Positions 1 to 8,544 of a stretch of 64,000 nt of DNA are shown here, piece by piece (within the stretch, counting starts at the first letter, position 1; every line of letters starts with the position of its first letter). A program made the translations under genes and the position numbers. The DNA is from Lachnospiraceae bacterium (GTDB lineage: Bacteria; Bacillota; Clostridia; Lachnospirales; Lachnospiraceae), in assembly GCA_019421365.1 (NCBI GenBank), contig JAHZFJ010000010.1, forward strand, positions 1-64,000, read 5' to 3'. The notes beneath the pieces were generated by a model. It saw only the letters and a list, made by a program, of their open reading frames with translations, did not search any database and was not told the origin of the DNA.

Positions 1-58
1 TCAGTATTGGTGCGGGTACAACGCACCTCGTGCCCCAGCAGTTGACAAAGAGCCATTT
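1..58. other. Window edge, no gene recognised
   Basis: Short stretch lying beyond the tpiA terminator. Several frames are open to the edge on both strands but none shows a recognisable protein, so I call nothing here. Confidence 0.4.
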
Positions 59-107
59 AAAAAGGCATGTCACGAAAGAAGTCCTTCTTTGCATAACATG
101 CCTTTTT
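59..107 (-). terminator. Intrinsic terminator after tpiA
   Basis: Inverted repeat with arms AAAAAGGCATGT and ACATGCCTTTTT and a nested pair GAAAGAAG/CTTCTTT inside the loop. It has A-runs on one side and T-runs on the other, so it could work in both directions. It lies about 55 nt past the tpiA stop and probably ends the gap-pgk-tpiA transcript. Confidence 0.75.
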
Positions 108-160
108 GCGTAGTAGAAAATAATATAAAATTAGACTCTATTACACTCTATAAAATTTAC

Positions 161-910
161 TTATTTATTGTAATTAACAATTTTACCGAAGTCAGGTTTT
201 AAGCTAGCTCCACCAACTAATCCACCATCGATATCTGCTTGAGCAAATAATTCAGATGCACTATCAGCAGATACGCTACCGCCGTATTGAATACGAATAG
301 CTGCTGCTGTTGCTTCATCATACATTTCTCCGATGCAAACACGGATAGCTGCACAAACTTCTTGTGCTTGTTCTGTTGTAGCTACTTTACCAGTTCCGAT
401 TGCCCAGATTGGTTCATAAGCGATAACAGCTGTTTTAGCTTGATCTGCAGTTACATTTAAGAAAGCGATTTTAATTTGTTGACGAATCCAGTCAATTGTA
501 ACACCTTGTTCTCTTTGTGTTAAAGATTCACCACAACAAACAATTGGAGTAATTCCATGTTCGAAAGCTTTTAATACTTTTTTGTTTACTGTTTCATCAG
601 TTTCAGCAAAGTATTCTCTTCTTTCAGAATGTCCAATGATTACATATTTAACTCCGATATCAGTTAACATGTTAGGAGCGATTTCACCAGTGAAGGCACC
701 GCTTTCTTCAAAGTGCATGTTTTCAGCACCGATTTCGATATTAGATCCTTTAGCTGCTTCAATTGCAGTAGTTAAAGAAATAGCTGGTACACAAAATACT
801 ACATCTACTTCTTCGTTTGCTACTAATGGTTTTAGTTCATTTATTAAAGTAACTGTCTCACTTGGAGTTTTATTCATCTTCCAGTTACCAGCAATAATTT
901 TCTTACGCAT
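161..910 (-). CDS. tpiA: Triosephosphate isomerase
   Basis: Cytoplasmic glycolytic enzyme interconverting dihydroxyacetone phosphate and glyceraldehyde 3-phosphate. The 249 residues are the normal TIM-barrel length. The substrate lysine is in GNWKMN (residues 8-13, Lys11), the catalytic His94 in GHSERR (93-98) and the catalytic Glu166 in the AYEPIWAIGTGK hinge loop (164-175); the phosphate-binding GGS and GGASL loops follow near the C-terminus. The start has an AAGGAG site 8 nt upstream. It is the third gene of a gap-pgk-tpiA run, 48 nt after pgk, and is followed by a strong hairpin terminator. Confidence 0.98.
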   Translation of the reverse strand: MRKKIIAGNWKMNKTPSETVTLINELKPLVANEEVDVVFCVPAISLTTAIEAAKGSNIEIGAENMHFEESGAFTGEIAPNMLTDIGVKYVIIGHSERREYFAETDETVNKKVLKAFEHGITPIVCCGESLTQREQGVTIDWIRQQIKIAFLNVTADQAKTAVIAYEPIWAIGTGKVATTEQAQEVCAAIRVCIGEMYDEATAAAIRIQYGGSVSADSASELFAQADIDGGLVGGASLKPDFGKIVNYNK

Positions 911-958
911 ATGATATCTCCTTAAAGTTTTATACTTATCCAGTTCACGATAATTTAA

Positions 959-2152
959 TTATTTATCGTTAGCTGCAACTACACCTGGTAGTTCTTTACC
1001 TTCTAAGAATTCTAGAGAAGCTCCACCACCAGTTGAGATATGAGTCATCTTATCACCAAATCCTAAGTTGTTAACTGCAGATGCACTATCACCACCACCG
1101 ATGATTGTAGTTGCATCAATTTCAGCTAATGCTTTTGCTACTGCAATTGTACCATCTGCAAAGTTTGGCATTTCGAAACATCCCATTGGTCCGTTCCATA
1201 CTACAGTCTTAGCATCTTTTAATGCTTCAGCATATAAAGCGCTTGTTTTTGGTCCGATGTCAAGTCCCATCCAACCATCTTCAATTCCACCACGATCAAC
1301 AACTTTGATGTTAGCATCATTAGAGAATGCATCAGCAACAACTGTATCAACAGGAATTAATAATTTAACACCTTTAGCTTCAGCTTTTTCTATCATTTCT
1401 TTAGCGTAACTTACATAATCTTCTTCAAGAAGAGAGTTACCTACATTATGACCTAGAGCTTTTTCAAAAGTGAAAGCCATACCACCACCGATGATTAAAG
1501 TATCAACTTTATCAAGAAGGTTATTGATTACAGAAATCTTACTAGATACTTTTGATCCACCTAATATTGCAACGAAAGGTCTTACTGGGTTGTTAACAGC
1601 ATTTCCTAAGAAATCAATTTCTTTTTGCATTAAGTAACCAACTACTGCTGTATCAACATATTTTGTTACACCAACGTTTGAACAATGAGCTCTATGTGCA
1701 GTACCGAATGCATCGTTTACGAATACATCAGCTAATGAAGCTAAGTCTTTGCTGAATTCATCAACATTCTTAGTTTCTTCTGCTCTGTAACGAGTATTTT
1801 CAAGAAGGATAACATCTCCGTCGTTCATTGCAGCTACTGCAGCCTTAGCGTTTTCACCAACAACAGTTGCGTCAGCAGCGAATTTAACAGGTTGACCAAG
1901 TAATTCAGATAAACGAGCTGCTACTGGAGCTAAAGATAATTCTGGTTTTGGTTCTCCTTTTGGTTTACCAAGGTGTGAACAAAGAATAACTTTTCCACCA
2001 TCATTAACTAATTTTTTGATTGTAGGTAATGCAGCAACAAGACGGTTTTCATCTGTAATTTTACCATCTACTAATGGCACATTAAAGTCGCATCTAACTA
2101 AAACTCTCTTACCTTGAACATTAATATCATCAACTGATTTTTTATTTAACAT
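959..2152 (-). CDS. pgk: Phosphoglycerate kinase
   Basis: Transfers phosphate from 1,3-bisphosphoglycerate to ADP in glycolysis. At 397 residues it is full length. N-terminal RCDFNVP supplies 3-phosphoglycerate contacts, ENTRYR follows near residue 120, and the C-terminal GGGDSA loop is part of nucleotide binding. An AAAGGAG ribosome site precedes the ATG. It lies 113 nt after gap, with a hairpin in the gap, and 48 nt before tpiA, so the three genes are probably co-transcribed with partial attenuation after gap. Confidence 0.98.
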   Translation of the reverse strand: MLNKKSVDDINVQGKRVLVRCDFNVPLVDGKITDENRLVAALPTIKKLVNDGGKVILCSHLGKPKGEPKPELSLAPVAARLSELLGQPVKFAADATVVGENAKAAVAAMNDGDVILLENTRYRAEETKNVDEFSKDLASLADVFVNDAFGTAHRAHCSNVGVTKYVDTAVVGYLMQKEIDFLGNAVNNPVRPFVAILGGSKVSSKISVINNLLDKVDTLIIGGGMAFTFEKALGHNVGNSLLEEDYVSYAKEMIEKAEAKGVKLLIPVDTVVADAFSNDANIKVVDRGGIEDGWMGLDIGPKTSALYAEALKDAKTVVWNGPMGCFEMPNFADGTIAVAKALAEIDATTIIGGGDSASAVNNLGFGDKMTHISTGGGASLEFLEGKELPGVVAANDK

Positions 2153-2193
2153 ATTATAGCTCCTTTCAAAAAGACGATAATTATAATAAAATA

Positions 2194-2230
2194 GGTCCAG
2201 TCCTATAAGTCTAACCTACAAGACCGGACC
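2194..2230 (-). terminator. Hairpin between gap and pgk
   Basis: Read on the minus strand, the arms GGTCCGGTC and GACTGGACC form a hairpin followed by an AT-rich TATTTTATTAT tract. Its position between gap and pgk fits a leaky terminator or a 3' stabiliser that raises gap mRNA over the downstream genes. The function is inferred from position only. Confidence 0.5.
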
Positions 2231-2265
2231 CGTATTAGGATCTAATAAAACCTAAATGTTATAAA

Positions 2266-3276
2266 CTAAGCTAATTCAGCAAAGTATTTGATTGTTCTAA
2301 CCATTTGGCTAGTATATGAATTTTCGTTATCATACCAAGCTACAACTTGAACTTGAGAAGTTCCGTTGTCAAGGTTTGTTACCATTGTTTGAGTTGCATC
2401 AAATAATGATCCTTCTTTGATACCAACGATATCTGAAGATACTAATTCTTCTTCAGTGTAACCAAATGATTCAGTAGCTGCTGCTTTCATAGCTGCATTT
2501 ACTTGATCTTTAGTTACAGTTCCTTCAACAACAGCTACTAAGATAGTAGTTGATCCTGTAGGAGTTGGAACTCTTTGAGCAGATCCGATTAATTTTCCGT
2601 TAAGTTCTGGAATTACTAAACCGATAGCTTTAGCAGCACCAGTTGAGTTAGGAACGATTGAACAAGCAGCTGCACGAGCTCTTCTTAAATCTCCTTTTGG
2701 ATGTGGTCCGTCAAGAGTCATTTGATCTCCAGTGTAAGCATGTACAGTAGTCATGATACCGCTCTTGATTGTAGCGAAATCATTAAGTGCTTTAGCCATA
2801 GGCGCTAAACAGTTAGTTGTACATGAAGCTGCAGAAATGATAGTATCTTCTTTAGTTAATGTATCATGGTTTACATTGTAAACGATTGTTGGAAGGTCAT
2901 TTCCAGCTGGAGCTGAGATAACAACTTTTTTAGCACCTGCATTGATGTGTGCTTGAGATTTTTCTTTTGATACGTAGAAACCAGTACATTCAAGTACTAC
3001 GTCTACTCCGATTTCTCCCCATGGAAGATCTGCTGCATTTCTTTCTGCATAGATTTTGATTTCTTTTCCATCAACAACGATTGAAGATTCTTTTGCTTCA
3101 ACTGTATGTCCATCATATCTACCTTGTGATGAATCATATTTTAATAAATGAGCTAACATTTTTGGATTAGTTAAGTCGTTGATTGCTACTACATCATAAC
3201 CTTCTGCTCCAAACATTTGTCTAAATGCAAGACGTCCGATACGTCCAAAACCATTAATTGCTACTTTTACTGCCAT
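2266..3276 (-). CDS. gap: Glyceraldehyde-3-phosphate dehydrogenase, type I
   Basis: NAD-dependent oxidation of glyceraldehyde 3-phosphate to 1,3-bisphosphoglycerate. At 336 residues it is full length. The N-terminal Rossmann motif INGFGRIGR (7-15) and the catalytic cysteine Cys152 in SCTTNC (151-156) are intact. A TAGGAGG site precedes the ATG. It is the first gene of gap-pgk-tpiA; no cggR-like regulator is upstream. The 317-nt upstream gap holds a Rex-like palindrome with an embedded TATAAT and a separate 15-bp palindrome nearer the gene, so redox-responsive control is plausible. Confidence 0.98.
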   Translation of the reverse strand: MAVKVAINGFGRIGRLAFRQMFGAEGYDVVAINDLTNPKMLAHLLKYDSSQGRYDGHTVEAKESSIVVDGKEIKIYAERNAADLPWGEIGVDVVLECTGFYVSKEKSQAHINAGAKKVVISAPAGNDLPTIVYNVNHDTLTKEDTIISAASCTTNCLAPMAKALNDFATIKSGIMTTVHAYTGDQMTLDGPHPKGDLRRARAAACSIVPNSTGAAKAIGLVIPELNGKLIGSAQRVPTPTGSTTILVAVVEGTVTKDQVNAAMKAAATESFGYTEEELVSSDIVGIKEGSLFDATQTMVTNLDNGTSQVQVVAWYDNENSYTSQMVRTIKYFAELA

Positions 3277-3311
3277 TTCTTATTCCTCCTAAAAAGTAAA
3301 TTTTATAATAT

Positions 3312-3326
3312 ACTGTCTGAGACAGT
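3312..3326. promoter_or_regulatory. 15-bp palindrome in the gap leader
   Basis: Palindrome ACTGTCTGAGACAGT, about 36 nt ahead of the gap start codon and next to an AT-rich TATATTATAAAA stretch on the minus strand. It could be an operator for an unidentified regulator or an mRNA hairpin. I do not recognise the motif. Confidence 0.4.
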
Positions 3327-3442
3327 TATTAAATCATTCCAATGAAATTATATTGATTTCATCGTCTTACTAACAGCCTTGTACAGTGTGGTATCTAACT
3401 AACTAAATAAATCAATTTCATAATAACAACCACCAAAATGTA

Positions 3443-3460
3443 TTGTTATTATATTAACAA
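3443..3460. promoter_or_regulatory. Rex-like operator upstream of gap
   Basis: The 18-bp near-palindrome TTGTTATTATATTAACAA differs at one position from the published clostridial Rex consensus TTGTTAANNNNTTAACAA. On the minus strand it contains TATAAT, which could be the gap -10 box, so a bound repressor would block the promoter. Rex senses NADH/NAD and gap is a frequent target in Firmicutes. That this site is used here is inference. Confidence 0.55.
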
Positions 3461-3593
3461 ACTCATCAGTATGTTTCATACCACCAATATTGTACCTAAC
3501 TTGTACTAAAATTTCAAGAGCAAATTCATTAAAATTCTAATAAAAGATGAAAACTACAGAAATGCTATACAATACCATTCTTTATAAATATTT

Positions 3594-5246
3594 CTACAAT
3601 TCATCCCTTACATAATTTGCAATATTTAAGGAATGATCGGAAATTCTTTCTAAATTAACCAAAGCATCCATAAAGATTACTCCAGTTTCTGAATCACATT
3701 CATTTTTAGATAGACGTATTATATGTCTTTCTCTCAATTCTTCTTCTAGAGCATCTACTTGATCCTCTAACTTAACAACTTTTCTTACGAATTCCATATT
3801 CTCTGTCTCTCTTGCTTTAATTGCATTATCAAAAGATTGTAAAACTACACTACAGATCTCATCTAATTCTTTGTATGCAGAATCAGAGAACCATATGTCA
3901 TGCTCGATCTTAGATACGGCTAATTCAGCCAGATTTTCAGCATGATCACCTACACGTTCTATATTACTTATTGTATAGAACAAGTCATTAACAAGGAAAT
4001 GTTGTTTTTCATTGATAGAAAGATTTGTAATCTTAACTAAATACTCCGTGATTTTCTTTTCATATTTATCAATTAGCTTCTCTGTTTTGAAAACTTCATT
4101 TGCTTTATCGACGTCATTTTGTAAAAACGCTTGCATAGCAGTTTCTGTATTCTTTAAAGCTAACTTTCCTAAATTAATAGATTCTTTCACCGCATTTTCA
4201 ACAGCAAACGAAGGTGTTTCAAGAATACGATCATCTAGATGCATTAATCTAACATCGTCTTCATCAGTTGTTTCTGGTTTAGAATCATCAATGATTAAAC
4301 CTGATAGTTTAACTAATAAATTAGCAAATGGGAATAGAACTATCGTATTAGTTATGTTAAATATAGTATGGAATATGGAAATCTCAACACTGTTTATCGA
4401 AGAATGTGCAAAACTTGGATTAAAGGTAAAGATAACAAACATAAGTACTCCAAAGATTACTGCACCAACAACATTAAACATAAGATGGATAACTGCCGCT
4501 CTCTTTGCTGTTTTGTTTGCACCTGCACTTGATAATAATGCTGTTACACATGTACCAATATTCTGACCTAAGGTAATGAAAACTGCTGAATTCCAGCCAA
4601 CAACACCATTCATAGCCAATGTTTGTAATATACCAACAGATGCTGACGAACTTTGAATAATTGCAGTTACAACTGCGCCTGCAAGAATTGCTAAAATCGG
4701 GTTTTTGCCTAATACAGCGAATGCATTTGAGAAAATTGGCGAATCACTATATGGTTTAATTGCACCTGACATAAAGTCCAGACCTATAAATAATACACCA
4801 AAACCAATTAAAATCTCACCAAGATCTTTTCTTTTCTCTTTCTTAGAGAACATAATAATAAATGCACCAATTCCGATTAATAACGGAGCAAAGAATGAAG
4901 GTTTAAACATTGCACCCCATTCATTCATAGATACTAACCAACCTGTAATGGTAGTACCAACATTGGCACCCATAATAACGCCAACCGCTTGTGTTAAATT
5001 CACAATACCTGCATTAACAAAACCAACAATCATTACAGTGGTTGCTGAACTACTCTGTATAATAGCTGTTACTAAAGCACCTACTAATACAGCCAGTAAA
5101 CGGTTATGAGTAAGAATCCCCATTAATTGCTTCATCTTACCACCTGCAGATTTTTGTAAACCATCTGCCATAACATTCATACCATAGAGGAACATTCCTA
5201 GACCACCAACAAAGGTGAAGATTGTTCCTAAAACTTCTACAGTCAT
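3594..5246 (-). CDS. Na+/Pi cotransporter family protein with PhoU domain
   Basis: Integral membrane phosphate transporter of the NptA/SLC34 type. The two inverted halves carry the signature QSSSATT (64-70) and QSSSASV (198-204), with about eight to ten hydrophobic segments up to residue 310. A soluble PhoU-like helical domain fills about 340-550, as in many bacterial members of 550 residues. An AGGAGG site precedes the ATG. It is probably a single-gene unit. Eleven-base-period repeats of GTTAAG upstream look like a PhoP-type box and fit phosphate control. Low-affinity export rather than uptake is also possible in this family. Confidence 0.9.
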   Translation of the reverse strand: MTVEVLGTIFTFVGGLGMFLYGMNVMADGLQKSAGGKMKQLMGILTHNRLLAVLVGALVTAIIQSSSATTVMIVGFVNAGIVNLTQAVGVIMGANVGTTITGWLVSMNEWGAMFKPSFFAPLLIGIGAFIIMFSKKEKRKDLGEILIGFGVLFIGLDFMSGAIKPYSDSPIFSNAFAVLGKNPILAILAGAVVTAIIQSSSASVGILQTLAMNGVVGWNSAVFITLGQNIGTCVTALLSSAGANKTAKRAAVIHLMFNVVGAVIFGVLMFVIFTFNPSFAHSSINSVEISIFHTIFNITNTIVLFPFANLLVKLSGLIIDDSKPETTDEDDVRLMHLDDRILETPSFAVENAVKESINLGKLALKNTETAMQAFLQNDVDKANEVFKTEKLIDKYEKKITEYLVKITNLSINEKQHFLVNDLFYTISNIERVGDHAENLAELAVSKIEHDIWFSDSAYKELDEICSVVLQSFDNAIKARETENMEFVRKVVKLEDQVDALEEELRERHIIRLSKNECDSETGVIFMDALVNLERISDHSLNIANYVRDEL

Positions 5247-5400
5247 TATATTTCCTCCTACTTAAGTTTTTAACTTATCCACAGTAATAATACTTAAACA
5301 AAGCCATATAATCAATACGTATATTACATAAATTTGAAGGAATATACGATATAAATTTCTACAAGTTTCATCAAATGTTACTATTGACTAACAATATTTT

Positions 5401-5428
5401 CTTAACGATTTCTTAACGCAAAGTTAAT
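5401..5428 (-). promoter_or_regulatory. PhoP-box-like direct repeats
   Basis: Minus-strand reading gives TTAAC, then GTTAAG, then GTTAAG, starting exactly 11 nt apart (plus-strand 5423-5427, 5412-5417, 5401-5406). PhoP in Bacillus binds TTAACA-type hexamers repeated every 11 bp. The site sits about 155 nt ahead of the Na/Pi cotransporter start, which makes phosphate-starvation control attractive. The assignment is inferred. Confidence 0.45.
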
Positions 5429-5480
5429 ATTCCAAACATTATTTTAATAAAACTTTATAGTAAAAATTAATAAAAAATTA

Positions 5481-5536
5481 AAAAACTCCAAACTATGAAC
5501 ACTAATAAAATTAGTATTACATAATTTGGAGTTTTT
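5481..5536 (-). terminator. Intrinsic terminator after glgA
   Basis: Arms AAAAACTCCAAA and TTTGGAGTTTTT, with a second nested stem ACTAAT/ATTAGT in the loop. T-runs lie on both strands, so it may be bidirectional. It lies just past the glgA stop. Confidence 0.8.
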
Positions 5537-5604
5537 ATACTTTTTAAAATCGCTGTTCTATTGTAGCTTACATTTATTCTGCCTGATATCGATACACCGA
5601 CATC

Positions 5605-7041
5605 TTATAATCTAGAATATAATTCTTCATATCTCTTAGCAGAGATATTCCAAGAAAAATCTGCAGCCATACCGCGGTCTACAATCTTATTCCATTCCCT
5701 CTTTTTATTATAGAAAACATGTCTCGCATAACGTAGAGTAGAAAGCATCTCATGCGCGTTATAATTAGTAAATGAGAAGCCAGTCCCTGTACTCTCAAAC
5801 TCATTATAGGGTTCAACAGTATCTCTTAAGCCACCAGTTTCTCTTACAATCGGAACCGTTCCATAACGTAAGCTCATAAGTTGGCTTAAACCACAAGGCT
5901 CAAATAACGAAGGCATCAAAAAAGCATCACAGGCAGCATAGATTTTATGTGCTCGATCATTTGAATAAAAGATATTAGCTGATACTCTATTATTGTACTT
6001 CCAAGCATAATGTCTAAACAAATTCTCATATTTTTCTTCCCCAGTTCCTAATACGATCAGTTGCGTATCTTCACTACAAATCTCTTCAATAACGTACTCA
6101 ATTAAATCTAAGCCCTTTTGATCTGTTAAGCGTGAAACTATACCAACCATGAATTTCTTTTCATTCTGCTCAAGTCCCAATTCTTCTTGTAGACCTCGTT
6201 TATTCTTAACTTTTTCTTTTCTAAAATTTTTAATATTATATGTTTTAAATATGTACGGATCAGTTTCAGGATCATATTCATTATAATCGATTCCATTAAC
6301 AATACCCTCTAATACACTAGATCTGGCTCTCATCAATCCATCAAGACCTTCCCCATAGAACGGCATCTTTATCTCATCCGCATAAGAACTACTAACTGTC
6401 GTAACATAATCTGCATATACAATGCCACCTTTTAAATAATTAGCATCCCCATATGCTTCTAATTTATCAGGTGCAAAATAATATGAGGATAATCCTGATA
6501 TATCCTTAACTGTTTTCATATCCCATACACCTTGGAATTTCAAATTATGTATTGTCATTATTGACTTAATTCCCTGGAAAAATGGATTCTGAGAAAACGT
6601 ATCTTTCAGATATACGGGTATTAATCCAGTCTGCCAATCATGACAATGAATGATATCCGGACGAAAATCAATAAGTGGCAGTGCAGACAATGCTGCTTTT
6701 GAAAAAAAAGCGAATTTCTCGATATCTTCATATATATTGCCATAAGGTGTAGAACCAACGAAATAGAATTCATTATCTATAAAATAGAAAGTTACCCCAT
6801 CTAATTCCATTTCTAACACGCCCACATACTGAGAACGCCAAGCAAGATTCAAATAAAAGTGTGTTTTATAATGCATCTGTTGCTTGTATGTATCAGGAAT
6901 TGCACAATACTTAGGAATCATTACTCTCACATCAAATTCTTCTTTATTAAAGTACTTTGGCAATGAACCAACTACGTCCGCAAGACCACCTGTCTTAATA
7001 AACGGAACACACTCTGATGCTACAAATAATATTCTTTTCAT
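5605..7041 (-). CDS. glgA: Glycogen synthase (ADP-glucose type, GT5)
   Basis: Transfers glucose from ADP-glucose to a growing alpha-1,4-glucan. The 478 residues are the usual bacterial GT5 length. KTGGL (16-20) is the GT5 nucleotide-sugar-binding signature; the C-terminal domain has VSRLTDQKG and a PSLFEPCGL loop with the conserved acidic residue. A GCAGGAGG site precedes the ATG. No other glg gene is in the window and the gene stands alone between spo0A and the phosphate transporter, so it is probably monocistronic. Glycogen-like storage before sporulation is known in clostridia; a link to spo0A is only positional. Confidence 0.93.
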   Translation of the reverse strand: MKRILFVASECVPFIKTGGLADVVGSLPKYFNKEEFDVRVMIPKYCAIPDTYKQQMHYKTHFYLNLAWRSQYVGVLEMELDGVTFYFIDNEFYFVGSTPYGNIYEDIEKFAFFSKAALSALPLIDFRPDIIHCHDWQTGLIPVYLKDTFSQNPFFQGIKSIMTIHNLKFQGVWDMKTVKDISGLSSYYFAPDKLEAYGDANYLKGGIVYADYVTTVSSSYADEIKMPFYGEGLDGLMRARSSVLEGIVNGIDYNEYDPETDPYIFKTYNIKNFRKEKVKNKRGLQEELGLEQNEKKFMVGIVSRLTDQKGLDLIEYVIEEICSEDTQLIVLGTGEEKYENLFRHYAWKYNNRVSANIFYSNDRAHKIYAACDAFLMPSLFEPCGLSQLMSLRYGTVPIVRETGGLRDTVEPYNEFESTGTGFSFTNYNAHEMLSTLRYARHVFYNKKREWNKIVDRGMAADFSWNISAKRYEELYSRL

Positions 7042-7202
7042 ACTAATTCCTCCTGCTAATTCTATTATGTCGACCTATCAGTAACTTAAAAATCTATCCT
7101 CCCAATTAAATATTTGATAGTTCTAAAGGTTACTATTTTTCATCATGTCAAATAACTAAAATTACTATAAATCTGACTTTTTATAGGCGTTCACAACTTA
7201 GA

Positions 7203-7997
7203 TTACGATCTAAATTTGTATTCCAATCGAATTTTATCTGCTATAAGAGCTACAAATTCTGAATTAGTAGGTTTGCCTTTTCCATTGCTTACTGTATAAC
7301 CAAATAAGTCATCTATCGTATCCATCTTGCCTCTGCTCCAAGCTACTTCAATTGCATGACGGATTGCTCTTTCAACACGGCTTGGTGTTGTCTTATGCTG
7401 TTTTGCAATAGAAGGATACAAAAGCTTAGTGATTGAATTCAACATTTCACTATCATTAACTGACATCATAATTGCATCTCTAAGATATTGATATCCTTTA
7501 ATATGTGCAGGTACACCGATCTCGTGAATGATGTTTGTAACATCTGTCTCAAGATTCCTCTCCATGTAATTAGATTTATTCTCAAATGTACTTACTCTGT
7601 GATTATCAACAAGTCTTGACTCACCTTTAATCTGTTTGATTCTTGATAATATAATATTATTATCAAATGGTTTCATAATATAATAGCTAGCACCTAAATC
7701 GAACGCATTCTCAGTAACTCCTTCTTGTCCAATAGCCGTAACCACGATAAATGCTGGTGTCTTCTTAAAATCCGAATTATGCTTAACCTTTTCAAGAACT
7801 CCCAATCCATCAAGTTTTGGCATAATTAAATCAAGTAAAACAACATCAGGATTTTTTTCTTTTATAATAGTTAAAGCATCAATCCCATTATCCGCTTTTC
7901 CTACTACTTCCACATCATCATCTTCCTTTAAAATAGTCTCAAGAAGATTTACAATTCTTTCGTTGTCATCGACTATAGCTACCGTAATCTTTCCCAT
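7203..7997 (-). CDS. spo0A: Sporulation master response regulator Spo0A
   Basis: Phosphorelay-controlled transcription factor that commits the cell to sporulation. The receiver domain (about 1-125) has Asp10/Asp11, phosphoacceptor Asp56 in LLDLIMP, and Lys in IMKPFD. The C-terminal Spo0A DNA-binding domain (about 150-264) includes the conserved recognition region with SRVERAIRHAIEVAW. A GGGAGG site precedes the ATG. It follows spoIVB, the arrangement found in Bacillus and Clostridium. A TTGACG-18-TATACT promoter overlapping a 0A box lies about 95-125 nt upstream, suggesting autoregulation. Confidence 0.98.
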   Translation of the reverse strand: MGKITVAIVDDNERIVNLLETILKEDDDVEVVGKADNGIDALTIIKEKNPDVVLLDLIMPKLDGLGVLEKVKHNSDFKKTPAFIVVTAIGQEGVTENAFDLGASYYIMKPFDNNIILSRIKQIKGESRLVDNHRVSTFENKSNYMERNLETDVTNIIHEIGVPAHIKGYQYLRDAIMMSVNDSEMLNSITKLLYPSIAKQHKTTPSRVERAIRHAIEVAWSRGKMDTIDDLFGYTVSNGKGKPTNSEFVALIADKIRLEYKFRS

Positions 7998-8091
7998 AAA
8001 AAAGTCCTCCCAATTTCTAATTGATTCCCCATTCGAGGTATTAAATTAACTCACAACCTCTACTATACCATAAAAAGTAGTTACAATAGGA

Positions 8092-8121
8092 AGTATATCT
8101 CATTTTTACTTAATTCGTCAA
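8092..8121 (-). promoter_or_regulatory. spo0A promoter with overlapping 0A box
   Basis: Minus strand: -35 TTGACG (8116-8121), 18-nt spacer, -10 TATACT (8092-8097). The -35 overlaps TGACGAA (8114-8120), which fits the Spo0A box TGNCGAA. This would let Spo0A~P regulate its own gene. It is inferred from motif match. Confidence 0.55.
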
Positions 8122-8349
8122 CATATATTTCCACTGTTTGTAATATTTTGTTACAATATCAATATTTTAGTAATATCAATAAGAATTATAGTCTTTTTAC
8201 AAGTATTATCGGAAACCAATTACAATCATTATTTTTAACCACAACAAAATTATATCCATTATTTTACATTATTTCAAACATTTCTTATCGACACCAATCG
8301 ACCCTATTGTTTTTCAACACAATTAATTGCATCAAGTTTTCTAACAAAA

Positions 8350-8384
8350 GCAAAGATGCAAATAGTAGATATCTGCATCTTTGC
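8350..8384 (-). terminator. Intrinsic terminator after spoIVB
   Basis: Perfect 11-bp arms GCAAAGATGCA / TGCATCTTTGC, followed on the minus strand by TTTTGTT. It lies about 160 nt beyond the spoIVB stop. The rest of the 547-nt spo0A-spoIVB gap shows only the spo0A promoter, this hairpin and the neighbouring hairpin at 8408-8447. Confidence 0.7.
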
Positions 8385-8407
8385 TAATTTAAGCACTATA
8401 CATTTAT

Positions 8408-8447
8408 AAAAAAGTGAGATAATCGTCGATTATTGATTTACTTTTTT
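8408..8447. terminator. Second hairpin in the spo0A-spoIVB gap
   Basis: Arms AAAAAAGT and ACTTTTTT with inner stem ATAATCG/CGATTAT. It has T-runs on the plus-strand side and probably supports the neighbouring terminator. Confidence 0.5.
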
Positions 8448-8544
8448 TTCCTTTTATTGGTGGCGTTTCTTTTTTAATCTCATAATTTTTACTAAGGACA
8501 AACTCTTTCAAAAAAGAAATCCGTCTTTATTACTATTCTTATAA

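Noticed and set aside
8148..8387. 79-residue plus-strand frame in the spo0A-spoIVB gap
   Set aside because: AT-rich, no ribosome site, overlaps a terminator hairpin.
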